From Panonychus citri (lineage: Eukaryota > Arthropoda > Arachnida > Trombidiformes > Tetranychidae), in the NCBI RefSeq assembly GCF_014898815.1, contig NW_026515433.1, forward strand, positions 1,262,501 to 1,326,500: a DNA stretch of 64,000 nt. Direction: 5' to 3'. Under the pieces are notes generated by a model. It was not told where the DNA came from. It worked only from the letters and a program-made list of their open reading frames with translations, and ran no database searches. Below are positions 37,379 to 47,742 of the stretch, piece after piece (position 1 is the stretch's first letter; every line of letters begins with the position of its first letter). The position numbers and the translations under genes were made by a program.

Positions 37379-38239
37379 ATGGCTGAAGACCAATCTGATC
37401 AAGGTGATCTATCTTTTCCTCAGGATGAATCGACTTATCAACCAGAACCTCGAATCAATCGACCACATCGACTGAAGATTTACACTGGACTCAAGAAAAA
37501 TGTATCAATTGAGAATTGGATTAAGCTCTTTGAGTAGGCTGGAAAACGATACGGCTGGTCTGAAGAGGTGATGCTCGATATTCTTGGTGAATATCTTGAT
37601 GAGGATCCATTGGATTTCTATCTCTGCGAAAGAGACACATCAACTTGGCCAGAGATGAAGATGAAGCTAATCAATCGCTTCGGGATTAAAACTGTCGAGT
37701 CCATTCTCGAATTTCTCCATCTCAAGTTTGACCAATGTAAGGATGTGGTAACTTACTTTGAATCCAAGCGACGGTTGGCCAATAAAGCTGGACTATCTGA
37801 GGATCATGCTGTTACCATTATGATTGACAGCCTCACTGGTAGACTTCATGATTGTTTCCTTGGTCATCGAGTAAAAACATTTGACCAATTCTTCACCATC
37901 GCCAAAACTGCTGAAGGTCAACTCGCTCGAGGCAATCATGGTCACTCCAGTCAACAAGGTAATGGTCATGGTAATCCTCAACGAAACTACCAACAGGGAA
38001 AACCTCGAACCAATGATAAGAAACCATTCAACAGTCAACAACGAGGTCAAGTCCAAGCCAACGGTAAACCTTTCATCAAACGATCACCCAAAAGTGCTTG
38101 TTGGACCTGCATTAACATCGGAAAACCAGATCAATACCATTGGTCAGAAGACTGTCCAATCAAGAAGAGCAATCAGGTCAAAGTCAACTTTGTCCAAGCT
38201 GAAGACTCCGATTCCGATTCTTCCCAACATTTAAACTAA
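37379..38239 (+). pseudogene. gag: gag of the gypsy element, one internal stop
   Basis: 286 codons from ATG 37379 to TAA 38237-38239, with one in-frame TAG at codon 53 (37535-37537). The centre has the retrotransposon gag fold signature (WPEMKMKLINRFG, VTYFESKRRLANKAGLS). A Gln/Asn/Gly-rich linker follows. Near the end is a Cys/His cluster C-x2-C-x9-H-x4-C (CWTC ... HWSEDC), a widened version of the usual C-x2-C-x4-H-x4-C nucleic-acid-binding knuckle. It ends in an acidic tail (EDSDSDSSQ). The stop codon is immediately preceded by a slippery heptamer. Confidence 0.85.
38230..38236 (+). promoter_or_regulatory. -1 ribosomal frameshift site TTTAAAC at the gag/pol junction
   Basis: TTTAAAC lies in X-XXY-YYZ phase of gag and touches the gag stop at 38237. 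Slipping back one base enters exactly the protease frame, which is open from there. A possible stem, TGAGAG (38241-38246) with CTCTCA (38262-38267), begins four bases downstream. Confidence 0.75.
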
Positions 38240-40973
38240 TTGAGAGACTTGAAGTCAAACCCTCTCACCTCATTATTCCTGGTTCAATAAACACCGATCC
38301 AGTTTCCATTCTCTATGATCCAGGATCTAATATCTCTTTGATTAATAAATCAATTGTTGATCAATTGAATCTTAAATCAATTGAATTTAATGGTTCAAGT
38401 TTTTCAACAATGACTGGGGAAGGGGAAATTTCAAGTCTCGCAAAACTCAATTTAACTATTGGATCGATTTCTCATTCAATCTTTGCTTATGTCACAAATA
38501 TGTATTACTTTGTGTGGATCTGCTGTTGGGATTGGATTTAATCTGCAAATTCAATCTCAAATGTGATTCTAATTACCAAATCACCCAAACTCCTGGGACT
38601 CCAGTTGAACCAACAACCATCAAGCTGTTGCCTCTCCCAATTAAGCTGAATGACAATTTTTATTTGGATCTGAAGACCAAATTAATCGCTGCTGATCAGG
38701 TAAATGCTGATAGTATCAATGCTGCTATGCTAAAGCTGTTGACCCAATATAAAGGGGTATTTGCTGAAGGTAAGTTCGACATGGGCCAGTTAAAAGAGGT
38801 CGAATGCATCGTCGAATTGGATACCGAAATCCCAATCAACTCTAAACCTTATCGCACTTTGCGTGAGGACAAGATTGTTGCTGAAGTTAAATCACTGCTG
38901 GAAGCAAAGTTGATCCGTCCATCTCACTCACCTTATGCTTCACCTGTTACATTGGCCTTCAAAAGGGAAGACAATGATAAGACCCGATTCTGCATCGATT
39001 ATCGGAAACTTAACGATAAGATGCATGCTGATAAATACCCGATGCCCCGGATTGAGGACATTATCGATTCACTCTATGGGAGTAAATTCTTCAGTGTCTT
39101 CGACATTAGATCTGGGTTCTGGCATATCAAGGTTCGAGAGGAGGATATTCACAAGACCGCCTTCATCACTCAACATGGTCATTATGAATGGCTAGTGATG
39201 CCGTTCGGTTTGAAAAATGCTCCAGCCATTTTCCAAAGGTCAATCCGGAATATTTTGGAAAAGCATCAATTGACAAAATTTTGTCATAATTACATTGATG
39301 ACATTATCATCTTTTCATCATCTCTCCAAGCCCACATTGAGCATCTCTCTCAACTTTTCGCTGCTGTTGAAGCTGAAAATATCAAGCTGAACTTTGAAAA
39401 GTCCAAACTGTTACAGACCAATGTAAATTATCTTGGTCATAATTTATCCCATGATTCAATCAAACCTCTCCATTCAAACATTGATTCAATTTTGAATCTC
39501 AAACCTCCTAAAAATGTTTCAGAGGTTCGACGATTCCTGGGTAAGGTGAATTATAACAGGAAATTTATCAGGAACATTACCAAAATTCTGGACCCAATCC
39601 ATCAGCTGTTAAAAAAGGATACGAAGTTCAATTGGACTGCTGAATGCCAAAGGTCATTTGATCAAATCAAAACCTTGTACACATCTGATCCCGTGCTGAA
39701 AATGTTCAACCCAAATGCTATGCTGATCCTAGAGACTGATGCTAGTCGTATTGGTCTAGGTGCTGTCCTGAAGCAACCCGATGAGAACAACAAGTTACAT
39801 CCGATTGGATATTTTTCCAAAAAGTTAACTGTCCATCAAGTCAACTATCCTGTTACTCATCTCGAATGCTTGGCCATTGTCTAAGCTGTTAAATTTTGGC
39901 ACCACTACCTTTATGACCGCAAATTCACGGTCATTACTGATCACATTGCTCTTAAAGCAATCCATAAAATTAAGGAGCCAAATAGTAGACTATTTACCTG
40001 GTCATTCTTTCTCTCTCAATACGACTTTGAGGTTAAGTATCGACCTGGTAAAGAAAATGTCGAAGCTGATTATCTCTCAAGAGATCCTGTTGCTGCTGAT
40101 CCAGTTGCTTACCCATTTAAACTGGTAAATTTCATTAACGCTGATGAAATCAAAGCTGAACAATCAAAAATCAATGATATTGATTTACAACTCGCTGATG
40201 AAGCTGGACTCTATTACAAGGTTGATAAAAATGGTAACAGGAAGGTGATTCTACCTGAAGCCTTGAGGTACAAGCTAATGGATGCTGTTCACCAACAATT
40301 TGGTCATGTTGGTATAAGGAAAATGATCACAATTATCAGCTGGAAATATACATGGACAAAATTAACTGAGGATGTAGTTAATTTTGTTAAGAACTGTAAT
40401 CCATGTCAATTAGGTAAGACACGGAGATCAAAGCTAATTGCTGAAATGGGACATTTTGGTCCTGCTGAACGTCCATTCCAAATAATCGCTATTGATACTA
40501 TTTGTGGATTGGATCGATATGGATCCAAGAAACGCTACATTCACTTTGCTGTTGACCATTTTACCCGGTTTGTTTGGGCTATTGCCTCAAACCACCAAAC
40601 TGCTGCTGAATTTGTTTCACTGATTAACAAAGTGACCGCTGATGGTAAACCTGAAACCATATTAGCTGATAAATTTACTGCTATCACATCCAATGAATTT
40701 GCTGAATATTTGGACCGAATGAAAATTAAAATTAATTTCATTCCCAAATCATCACCACAATGTAACGGACTTTGTGAACGTGTTGGTAACACACTCATCG
40801 ATCGAATAAGGATCAAAATGATCTCAAATAATTATCGATATGGATGGGTGAAGTATTTGCAACGTACTATCTTCGAGTACAATCATACTCCTCATGCTGT
40901 TACTCAGTTTACTCCATTTTATTTATTTAATGGAAGTAAGGAAGAGGCTTCAGCCAGAATTTCACGGAAATAA
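38237..40973 (+). pseudogene. pol: pol of the gypsy element: protease, RT, RNase H, integrase
   Basis: Protease in the -1 frame relative to gag, with active-site-like LYDPGSNISLI (DPG where D-S/T-G is usual, 38317). At about 38511-38516 an extra TG shifts the frame; the next part opens with LLLGLDLICKF. Reverse transcriptase: VFDIRSGFWHI, LVMPFGLKNAP, YIDDIIIF (YxDD at 39291-39302). RNase H: ETDASRIGLGAVL, then TAA at 39882-39884 in GYFSKK...CLAIV/AVKFWHHYL, open again afterwards. Integrase: HQQFGHVG ... CNPC zinc site, the D of IIAIDTICG, ILADKFTAI for the second Asp, and CNGLCERVGN for the Glu. It stops at SARISRK, shorter than usual, with no C-terminal chromodomain or GPY module seen. Not functional as it stands. 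Confidence 0.9.
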
Positions 40974-40976
40974 TTC

Positions 40977-41895
40977 CAATCAGAAACTATCACCGAATAT
41001 GAATTCCAATAAAACACTTCCTTGGAAATAATAGCCAATCGATACTGAAAAGGAATTAATTAATTAACTAAATTTAAACAACTAATTTAATCTTTATTAA
41101 TTATAAATTATAAACAAATTAATTTAATCATCAACATCAACCATCACCATCATTAGCTAATGACCAACTCACTTGTTGTTGTTGTCGTTGTTGTTGTTGA
41201 TTGTCAACAATTAAATCATCATCATCATCAACAATTAATGTTGATTAACAAAAATCAATTTTGTTAACCTGTTGTTGTTGTGGTTGATGAACAACAACAA
41301 TAACAATAAATATTTGGTAACAATTAGTTAGTTAATTGTAGGTTGAAAGAGAGAGAAATTAAATCAAAAAGAAAGAAAAAAGAAAGAGGAAAAGAAAGAG
41401 AAAAGAAAACAAGAGAAAGAGGAGAGAAAGAGAATTTAAAATCCCTTTTGTTTTCTTTCTCTAAAACATCATTTACATTACATAGATAAAAATTTCCAAG
41501 CAACACATCGTCTCAAAAAAGGACGATGATATCGACTAATAACTCATTAACTTTCTCAAGGAGAAGGGTCTCGAAAGATATGGAAACGAAATCATTGATT
41601 CTAAATTAGAACTTCTAATATCAACTACTGCCCTCTACTGTCAATAATTCTCATCAAACTTTTAAAAGTAGGTTGCAAATTGTCTCCCTCATTTGGTGAA
41701 TTTTGTTTGTAAAAGTTTTGCAGAATAAAATAAAATAAGTTTTTCGTAATGTTATTTATGTGATAATCAATTTATTCATAAGAATCAGTTTATAAACTTG
41801 ACATCTCTTCAAATTACAATTACAATAGATAGTTTAATGATGCAATATAAATTAGGTATGAACAGAATAAATAAATCCGATTGAGTTAAAAGTTG
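40977..41895. other. Low-complexity flank, right side of the retrotransposon
   Basis: Asn/Gln-type trinucleotide runs (CAACAA, GTTGTT, CATCAT) at 41140-41310, purine-rich GAAAGAG runs at 41345-41435, then at about 41625 a segment resembling 35330-35390, and from 41690 the 3' flank shared with copies A and C. No gene seen. The missing right LTR should be here if it survives. Confidence 0.5.
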
Positions 41896-42385
41896 TTAGT
41901 TTTTCCATCCGTTATTGTGACCATGACCATAACCATGACCGTTATCATGACCATGTGAATTCCATCCAGTGCTTTTGTCTCGGGAATCGTAAAGTTCTGT
42001 CCATCCCTTGTCGTGTTTTCCCCAACCACCATGATGAACCTTAAATGTTTAATATTTGAAATAAGCAATGAGAACGACTAATATGATTAGTTATTCCACA
42101 AAACTTACATCAACTTTGTATCCAACTTTTCCGTGTTGATGATGACCACCCCAGTGATTGTCCTTCTTCCATGGGTCAGCCATGGCGGCAGAAACAGCGA
42201 GGATAACGAAAAGAGCGACAATCTTACAGAATCACAAAGAGAGAGAGAAAAAAAAGTGACATTAGATCTTTTAAATATTAAAAATATCCAAAAGTGTTTG
42301 TTATCCGAATCCATTGATTGATTAAATGAACATGAATAAATTGATGATTAAATGAATTGATTCAACTCACAGCAAAAACTTTCAT
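41896..42385 (-). CDS. Secreted His/Gly-rich peptide, copy B (intact)
   Basis: Three exons on the minus strand: 42385-42371, 42222-42109, 42039-41896. The product has about 90 residues. The signal peptide is MKVFAIVALFVILAVSAAMA with cleavage expected before DPW. The mature peptide of about 70 residues is rich in His, Gly, Trp, Lys and Asp: DPWKKDNHWGGHHQHGKVGY, then GWGKHDKGWTELYDSRDKST and a tail of GH/GHG units ending NNGWKN. There are no cysteines. Acceptors before exons 2 and 3 end AAG. No known family recognised; dense His suggests metal or surface binding, which is inference. Copies A and C are tandem paralogues. Confidence 0.85.
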
Positions 42386-42459
42386 TTTGATTATTAGTTG
42401 TTTATTGTTTGTTGATTCACAAATAAAGAATTGATTGTTGTTTGTTGGTTGACTGTTAA

Positions 42460-42532
42460 CACGAACTGATACTTTTAACCATCTAAACACTTCGATTATA
42501 AGCAAAAACGACACTTGAGGCGGAGGCCAAAA
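42460..42532 (-). promoter_or_regulatory. Core promoter of peptide copy B
   Basis: Minus strand: GGCCTCCGCCTCAAGTGTC block, CTTATAATCG TATA-like box near 42500, then AGTATCAGTTCG with initiator TCAGTT at 42469-42464. The spacing is the same as in copies A and C. Confidence 0.6.
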
Positions 42533-43736
42533 TTTATTATTCATTCCTCCTTTTCACTTCCATCTATTATTAAGATAATCAATTGATAATTTGTTACAAC
42601 CTCTTTAAGTAAATTTTCGAGTTCAAAACTCCTAGCATAGAAAAAGTTGCGCAGTTCTTATGCGAAAATTTGCATTATTAATTATTAATACTAAAGTTTA
42701 TAACGACTGAAACAAAAGCTGCACTATCTTAAAATTGGTAACGACGCTTTCGTAATTAGGCCAATTATTAGATCAAACTGTTATACAGTATTATATTCAA
42801 ATGAGTCTATGTTCGTTGTTTCCATCTAATGATTTTTGTGAATTTGAATTCATCGTTTCTGAAAATAACAACGGATCAAGAGATGAGTAACATGGAAATG
42901 GATAAAAGAAGCAATAAAAAATTTCTCTCCCCTGAGGACAAATACATAAAAATATGCGAATTTAAAACGATTGGTCAAGAGTCCTTTCGAAATAATCTCA
43001 CGTCGGGTTATCTGAAATTCAAAGCGTAAAAACACTCAATTTTGACTCATTTTAGGTTAATTTTAAGACAAAACAGATAATCGATTCAACGAATTTATCA
43101 ATTATGAATAGTTATTGAGACAGATCATATCTTATCGAGATGTTATTTTGGCTCGAGTCTATTTGCCATTTTGTTCATTTTTTCTTTTGAATTCTGCTTA
43201 ACCTTTATTGCTCTTTAAAGACAAAAACGTTCTGAAGTTGGATGAAAAAGACTTGTTTATCGTCCATTATCTCGACCTCGAAGGAGAAATATTTCTTCAT
43301 ATTCTTTACGATAATTACAAGATATGGAAGTTTAATTCCTAGAGATAAACGAGGTGTCGATGGACAAGAGATCAAATTGCTCATCCTGATAATTTGTTTC
43401 ATTCTTCTTAAAAGTCAAGAGCAGCATCTTAATCAGGTAATAATTAAGAAAATAAACGAAATAGTCTCGATAGCTAAGAATAATCAATTTTAAGAAATTG
43501 AACAATAAATGTTAAGAAAATCTTTCAAGTATTAAAGTAATATCTATTGACTTTTTAGCATTACTTTGCCGGTCTTTGGAAAACTTTGTTTGAGAGATTT
43601 GATTTAGTTGATGACAAATTTATTCACAAGAATCAGTTTAGAAACTTGAAATTTCTTTACAAGTTGACTTTATGATGGAGTATAAATTAAGTATAAATAT
43701 ATTAATAATAAGTTAATCCGATTGAGTTAAAAGTTG
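42533..43736. other. Spacer between peptide copies B and C, no gene recognised
   Basis: Short open frames at 42829-43029 (contains MDKRSNKKFLSPEDKYIKI) and 43242-43436 (ends LLILIICFILLKSQEQHLNQ, followed by a GTAATA donor-like site) look coding in places and may be remnants of one small gene. A very weak likeness to the MAGE/Nse3 helix LLxxLxxIFxxG was considered. From about 43620 the sequence is the 3' flank shared by the peptide copies. Confidence 0.35.
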
Positions 43737-44160
43737 TTAGTTTTTCCATCCGTTATTGTGACCATGACCATATGAGTTCCATCCAGTGCTTTTGTCTCGA
43801 GAATCGTAAAGTTCAGTCCATCCCTTGTCGTGTTTTCCCCAACCACCATGGTGGACCTGAGATGTTTAATATTTCATACAGATAATTAGAATTGAACCAC
43901 TGACATGATCTACAATAATAATATTCACAAGAACTTACATCAACTTTGTATCCAACTTTGCCGTGTTGATGATGACCACCCCAGTGATTGTCCTTCTTCC
44001 ATGGGTCAGCCATGGCAGAGGAAACAGCAAGGATAGCGAAAAGAGCGACAATCTTAAAGAATCAAAGTGAAAGAAAAAACAATATTAAATCACAGAAATT
44101 ATATAAATCTATCAACAACATATTCGTTTAGGTGATTCAACTCACAGCGAAAACTTTCAT
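43737..44160 (-). CDS. Secreted His/Gly-rich peptide, copy C (intact, short tail)
   Basis: Three exons on the minus strand: 44160-44146, 44052-43939, 43856-43737. The signal peptide ends SSAMA, and the mature peptide starts DPWKKDNHWGGHHQHGKVGY as in copy B. The third exon is shorter: the tail goes from GWNS to YGHGHNNGWKN, lacking the HDNGHG repeats of A and B. Tail length is therefore the main difference among the copies (A longest, C shortest), as expected for slippage in GGTCAT-type repeats. Conserved first exon, phase-0 introns and promoter show recent tandem duplication. No known family. Confidence 0.85.
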
Positions 44161-44235
44161 TTTGATTATTAGTTTTTTTATTGAGATTCACAAAAGAAGA
44201 ATTGATTTGATTGTTGTTTGTTGGTTGACTGTTAA

Positions 44236-44312
44236 CTCGAAATGATACTTTCAACCATCTAAACACTCCGATTATAAACAAAAAACGACACTTGAGGCGG
44301 AGGCCAAAATTT
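44236..44312 (-). promoter_or_regulatory. Core promoter of peptide copy C
   Basis: Minus strand: GGCCTCCGCCTCAAGTGTC block, TTTATAATC TATA-like box near 44275, then AGTATCATTTCG, where the initiator is TCATTT instead of TCAGTT. Confidence 0.6.
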
Positions 44313-45763
44313 CAACGAATTCATAACTTTCTTAATTTATTGAACCTCCCACGAGTCTATCATAATATTTCACGCCTCTTGCTAGATCAGTCATATTTGT
44401 AAATATTATAATAATTAGAAGGATTTTAGTAATTAGCTTTGCAGTTAACAATATTTGTTGTCTAAAAGAAAATCTATTCACTAATTCATGAATGGCCTAT
44501 GCTTAGAAATTAGGACATTTCTCAATCCAATTCTAGCCTCTAGTTAGCTGAGCACTTTCGATAATGAAAGAATTACTGAAAAAAGGTGCGCTTTTTGAAT
44601 CATTGCGAATTTTTTTGCAATAAATAAAAAGGAAAAATTTCAATAATGCCTTATTAACTATTTTCGGCTTCGAGCTTTCAAATGATATAAGTAGTAAGAA
44701 ACCATACGCTTCTGGACCGGAAGTGGGGGAGTTCTACTTCCGAATGAATGGAATCAAATCCGAAGAGGAAGAAGCTCTTTTCGATGTCTCCCAAACTAAA
44801 TCATAATCACAATCAACTAATTAGTTAGAAAAATATTGTTAACTATAAACTCTCTCTCTCTCTCTCTTCTCTCATTTATCCATTTTTTATCATAATTCGT
44901 TATCATCCACTGCGGCTACAACTGCAACGTCACTTGCTGGACCCATGTCTTGGACTGTGATACTTTTTAATATAATTGGATCACGAATCGTAGCAAGTTT
45001 CGCATCCATTTGAAATTTGGGTAAGTCCGTGTGAGGTGTTGGTGAGGTGTATAAATTCTCAAGTATTTCAGTCTCAGTGTTTGGTGAATCAAAGCATCTT
45101 GGTACACCCGATACAAGACCTGGAGGTGATCCAAGCGTCGCTGATCTTTACAATAAACTAATCGGATCGATTTCATCACGGAATGATGAGTTACGTCGAC
45201 GTCTACCCCGAGAGCCGTGCCTGGTTTTGAGACATAGGACTAGCTTCAAAAGCCGTTCGATTATGTAGAAACTGTGAATTTCGGCAAAGATAAGAAAAGT
45301 TTTCCAAAAATATTTACGATAACCGTCATCAGCTATTCTAAAAGCTTAAGGGAACAAATGAAGAACCGCTGATCCCGTTAATCCTCCGGCTGTTAAGCCT
45401 TCGCAAAGAGTCAGAATAGTACGTCGATGATCACGATGTAGAAATGATCAATTCTCCCATGGAAACAAAAATGGACAAAGTTATAAATAGAATCGCAAAA
45501 GCCCAAAATTTTTCCGAAGAAGGTTCAACTAGAATGGGCTTCTTTGAGGCCAACAATAATTCTTTAGCATGAGAATCTACAACTTTACAAAGAACTCGAG
45601 TTTGACGAAATAAGATAAATGGACAGAGACGAGAAGAGAGACAATTTTCTCGGGCATCATCGATATCATATCGGCAGCCGAAAGACACTCTTTCGTAACA
45701 GCAGAACCTAACCACGACCACCTAACTAACCAGCGAGGGTAAAGATTCGCAGCCCAAATCGCG
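44313..45763. other. No firm gene; one possible exon
   Basis: Contains a short (TC)n run at about 44849-44867. A plus-strand open frame around 45050-45268, with coding-like composition (GDPSVADLYNKLIGSI, NDELRRRLPREPC), ends at TAG 45266-45268; its upstream end is unclear. I do not recognise it. Confidence 0.35.
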
Positions 45764-46582
45764 CTATCTATGGACATAGTATTGACCACCACGACCACTA
45801 CTTGTTGTTGGTGTTGGAGAAGTCTCTCTGGTTGACCGAGGACTTTTTGCTTGACCACCACGACCACTACTTGTTGATGGTGTTTGAGAAGTCGCTCTGG
45901 TTGACCGAGGACTTTTTGCTGCACCATCACCTGTTAGTATTGTTAGTACACGAGCACGAGTGGGCCGAGGGCTTTTCGCTTGGAGACCTTGATCACTTGT
46001 TGACGTTAGTGGAAGCGCTCCGGTTGATCGAGGGCTGTTCAATTGGAGGCTCTCACCACTTTTTGTTGGAGTCAGTGATCTAACTCTGGCTGATCGAGGA
46101 TTTTTCGGACGTTCATCAGTTGTTAATGATCGTGTCCGTGATAATGAATCAGCGACAGGAATAGGGGAAGGAAGAACAGAACCTTCAGCGAAGCTAATAG
46201 CTGGAGTCGATGTTGTTGGCACATTCACTGATCTTGTGGGACTCGGAGTACCAACTCGTGCTCGTTTTTTCGGTTTGGTGTTTCGAGATTTGGTTCGTCT
46301 GACTGACGCGTTGATTGACGGACCAACTGTGTTCCTCACTTCTCGAGATAACGCCTCGTACTGTTTAGCAGTCGAACATTGCTCTCGAGTTCCGCTTCCC
46401 AGAAAGCGATAATGATGAACTTCACCTGCTATTTCACATGAAAGATCATCCAATAACTGGTATTCGTCCTGAGGATTAATTATTGTTCTTGAACTAATAA
46501 CTTGTTTGTCATTTTGATCATCTAAAACGAGCAAGTAGCTTTGTAATTCACATCTTTCACCTTGTTTAAGAATTAACTTCAT
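45764..46582 (-). CDS. Basic Ser/Pro/Arg repeat protein, unknown function
   Basis: 272 codons from ATG 46582 to the stop at 45764, one exon as read. Residues 1-80 look folded (GERCELQSYLLVLDDQND, DLSCEIAGEVHHYRFLGSG). A basic patch follows (RRTKSRNTKPKKRARVG), likely a nuclear localisation signal. From about 150 on there are six or more degenerate repeats of about 20-24 residues built on KSPRSTRxTSxTP; the last two, ending TSSGRGGQ, are nearly identical at DNA level (45781-45860 and 45861-45930), so the array is growing by duplication. SP and TP dipeptides are typical phosphorylation sites. No family recognised. Confidence 0.65.
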   Translation of the reverse strand: MKLILKQGERCELQSYLLVLDDQNDKQVISSRTIINPQDEYQLLDDLSCEIAGEVHHYRFLGSGTREQCSTAKQYEALSREVRNTVGPSINASVRRTKSRNTKPKKRARVGTPSPTRSVNVPTTSTPAISFAEGSVLPSPIPVADSLSRTRSLTTDERPKNPRSARVRSLTPTKSGESLQLNSPRSTGALPLTSTSDQGLQAKSPRPTRARVLTILTGDGAAKSPRSTRATSQTPSTSSGRGGQAKSPRSTRETSPTPTTSSGRGGQYYVHR

Positions 46583-47200
46583 CTTGAACTGGTAACGATG
46601 AATGAAAAGACCAAAATGAACGCGATTAAAACAAACAATTTACTTATAAAAGGGATACTTGTCAAATGTAACAATGAACAATTGTTGAGAAACAGTTAAA
46701 ACCAACAAAGTCAGGATACCAAAGAAATTAAGACAATTAAAATCACAATTAAACTAATTTAATAAAAAAATCAAACGTAGTAAAAAGAAAAGAACAAAAT
46801 ATGAAGAGAATCTTTGAGTTCAACAGATGTTCTTTTCGACTCTTTGATTTGTTATTGTTTTTTTGTTTCTCGCACGAGTAACACGATTTAGCGGAGCCAT
46901 GATGATGACATAAATAATTAAAAAAAATGATTAAAAATAAATAATTAAAATTCACCTCAAAATAGAAAACGCTAATTGGCCTTAAGAATATCACCTGATA
47001 GTGAGAACCATCTATCGGAACAATTGAAAACATTGGAACTGAAAAGTATCGATATCCAGAAGTATCGAATATCGAGTATCTTAATTTATTCTTCCAAAAA
47101 TTGTTGTTTACTTTTGTTAATTATTTTTCAATTACTGTTTTTTTTCATTATTAATCGTAATCAAATCAAAAATCGAAATTAAATAATTCAATTGTCCAAA
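46583..47200. other. Intergenic between divergent genes
   Basis: AT-rich spacer between the minus-strand repeat protein and the plus-strand finger protein, probably holding both promoters. Open frames here are short and without family resemblance. Confidence 0.5.
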
Positions 47201-47742
47201 ATGTCGAAAAGGAAACGAAATTCTGATGTAAGTACTTTTGAATAAATATATTGCTAGTCACTGCTCAACTTTAGCTTTTTAACTCTTTTTGTCTCTTCTC
47301 GTTTCTTCAGGTTTATAATCATCTTTTGGTTCATGGCCAACTCCTTTTTCCCTGTGAGGTGATCGAAGAAGCGCTTGTTGATGAGGAACCACACTCTTTA
47401 ATCAGGATCAAACCTCATTATGTTAAATCATCAAATATTCAAATCGTTGATGAAGCCGACGATGACAATATACCAATATTAAAAAAACCGAAGCCTGGGG
47501 TCCCATTCGAGGAGGAATTCATTCAATCTAAAGCGATCGAGTCCTTTGGCTGTGGATATTGTTCAAGACAATTTTCTACAATTTCAGATGTTATTCGACA
47601 TATGAATGCTCGCAAATATACAAAAGGTATCAAGGAGCCTGCTTGTGTTAAAAGGAGGATAGAGGAACCTGCTGTTGATGGTGTTTGGCCTAAAGCAAAA
47701 AAGGTACCAATCAGGGTTATTAGAAAAGTTACTCAAGACTAA
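47201..47742 (+). CDS. Small basic protein with one C2H-type finger, 2 exons
   Basis: Exons 47201-47227 and 47311-47742; 152 aa. It opens with a lysine/arginine cluster (MSKRKRNSD), a likely nuclear signal. The middle is acidic (DEADDDNIPIL). Then comes CGYCSRQFSTISDVIRHMNA: C-x2-C-x12-H as in a C2H2 zinc finger, but no second His at the usual +3 to +5 position; a Cys lies 16 residues on. The C-terminus is basic (KAKKVPIRVIRK). The start is chosen by the ATG directly before the basic cluster and the good GTAAGT donor. Function unknown; a nucleic-acid-binding role is only inferred. Confidence 0.65.

Larger units (their letters stand above)
36987..40976 (+). mobile_element. Decayed Ty3/gypsy LTR retrotransposon body
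   Basis: Gag, protease, reverse transcriptase, RNase H and integrase follow in gypsy order. Breaks: TAG in gag (37535-37537), a two-base TG duplication after protease (about 38511-38516), TAA in the RNase H region (39882-39884), and an integrase ending early at 40973. I could not find matching LTRs or a primer-binding site. The element lies inside the tandem peptide cluster, between copies A and B. The TIR element described above is inserted at its 5' side. Confidence 0.85.

Noticed and set aside
37535..37537. The gag TAG as a programmed readthrough stop
   Set aside because: It lies early in gag, not at the gag/pol border, and a proper frameshift signal already serves that border; a mutation is simpler.
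35330..41680. Segments at 35330-35390 and 41625-41680 as LTRs of the gypsy element
   Set aside because: Similarity covers only about 50 bases with many mismatches and lacks TG...CA ends; more likely flanks of the duplicated peptide unit.
43242..43493. Possible MAGE/Nse3-like helix
   Set aside because: Only one hydrophobic helix is similar and the flanking frame is broken; not enough to call a family.
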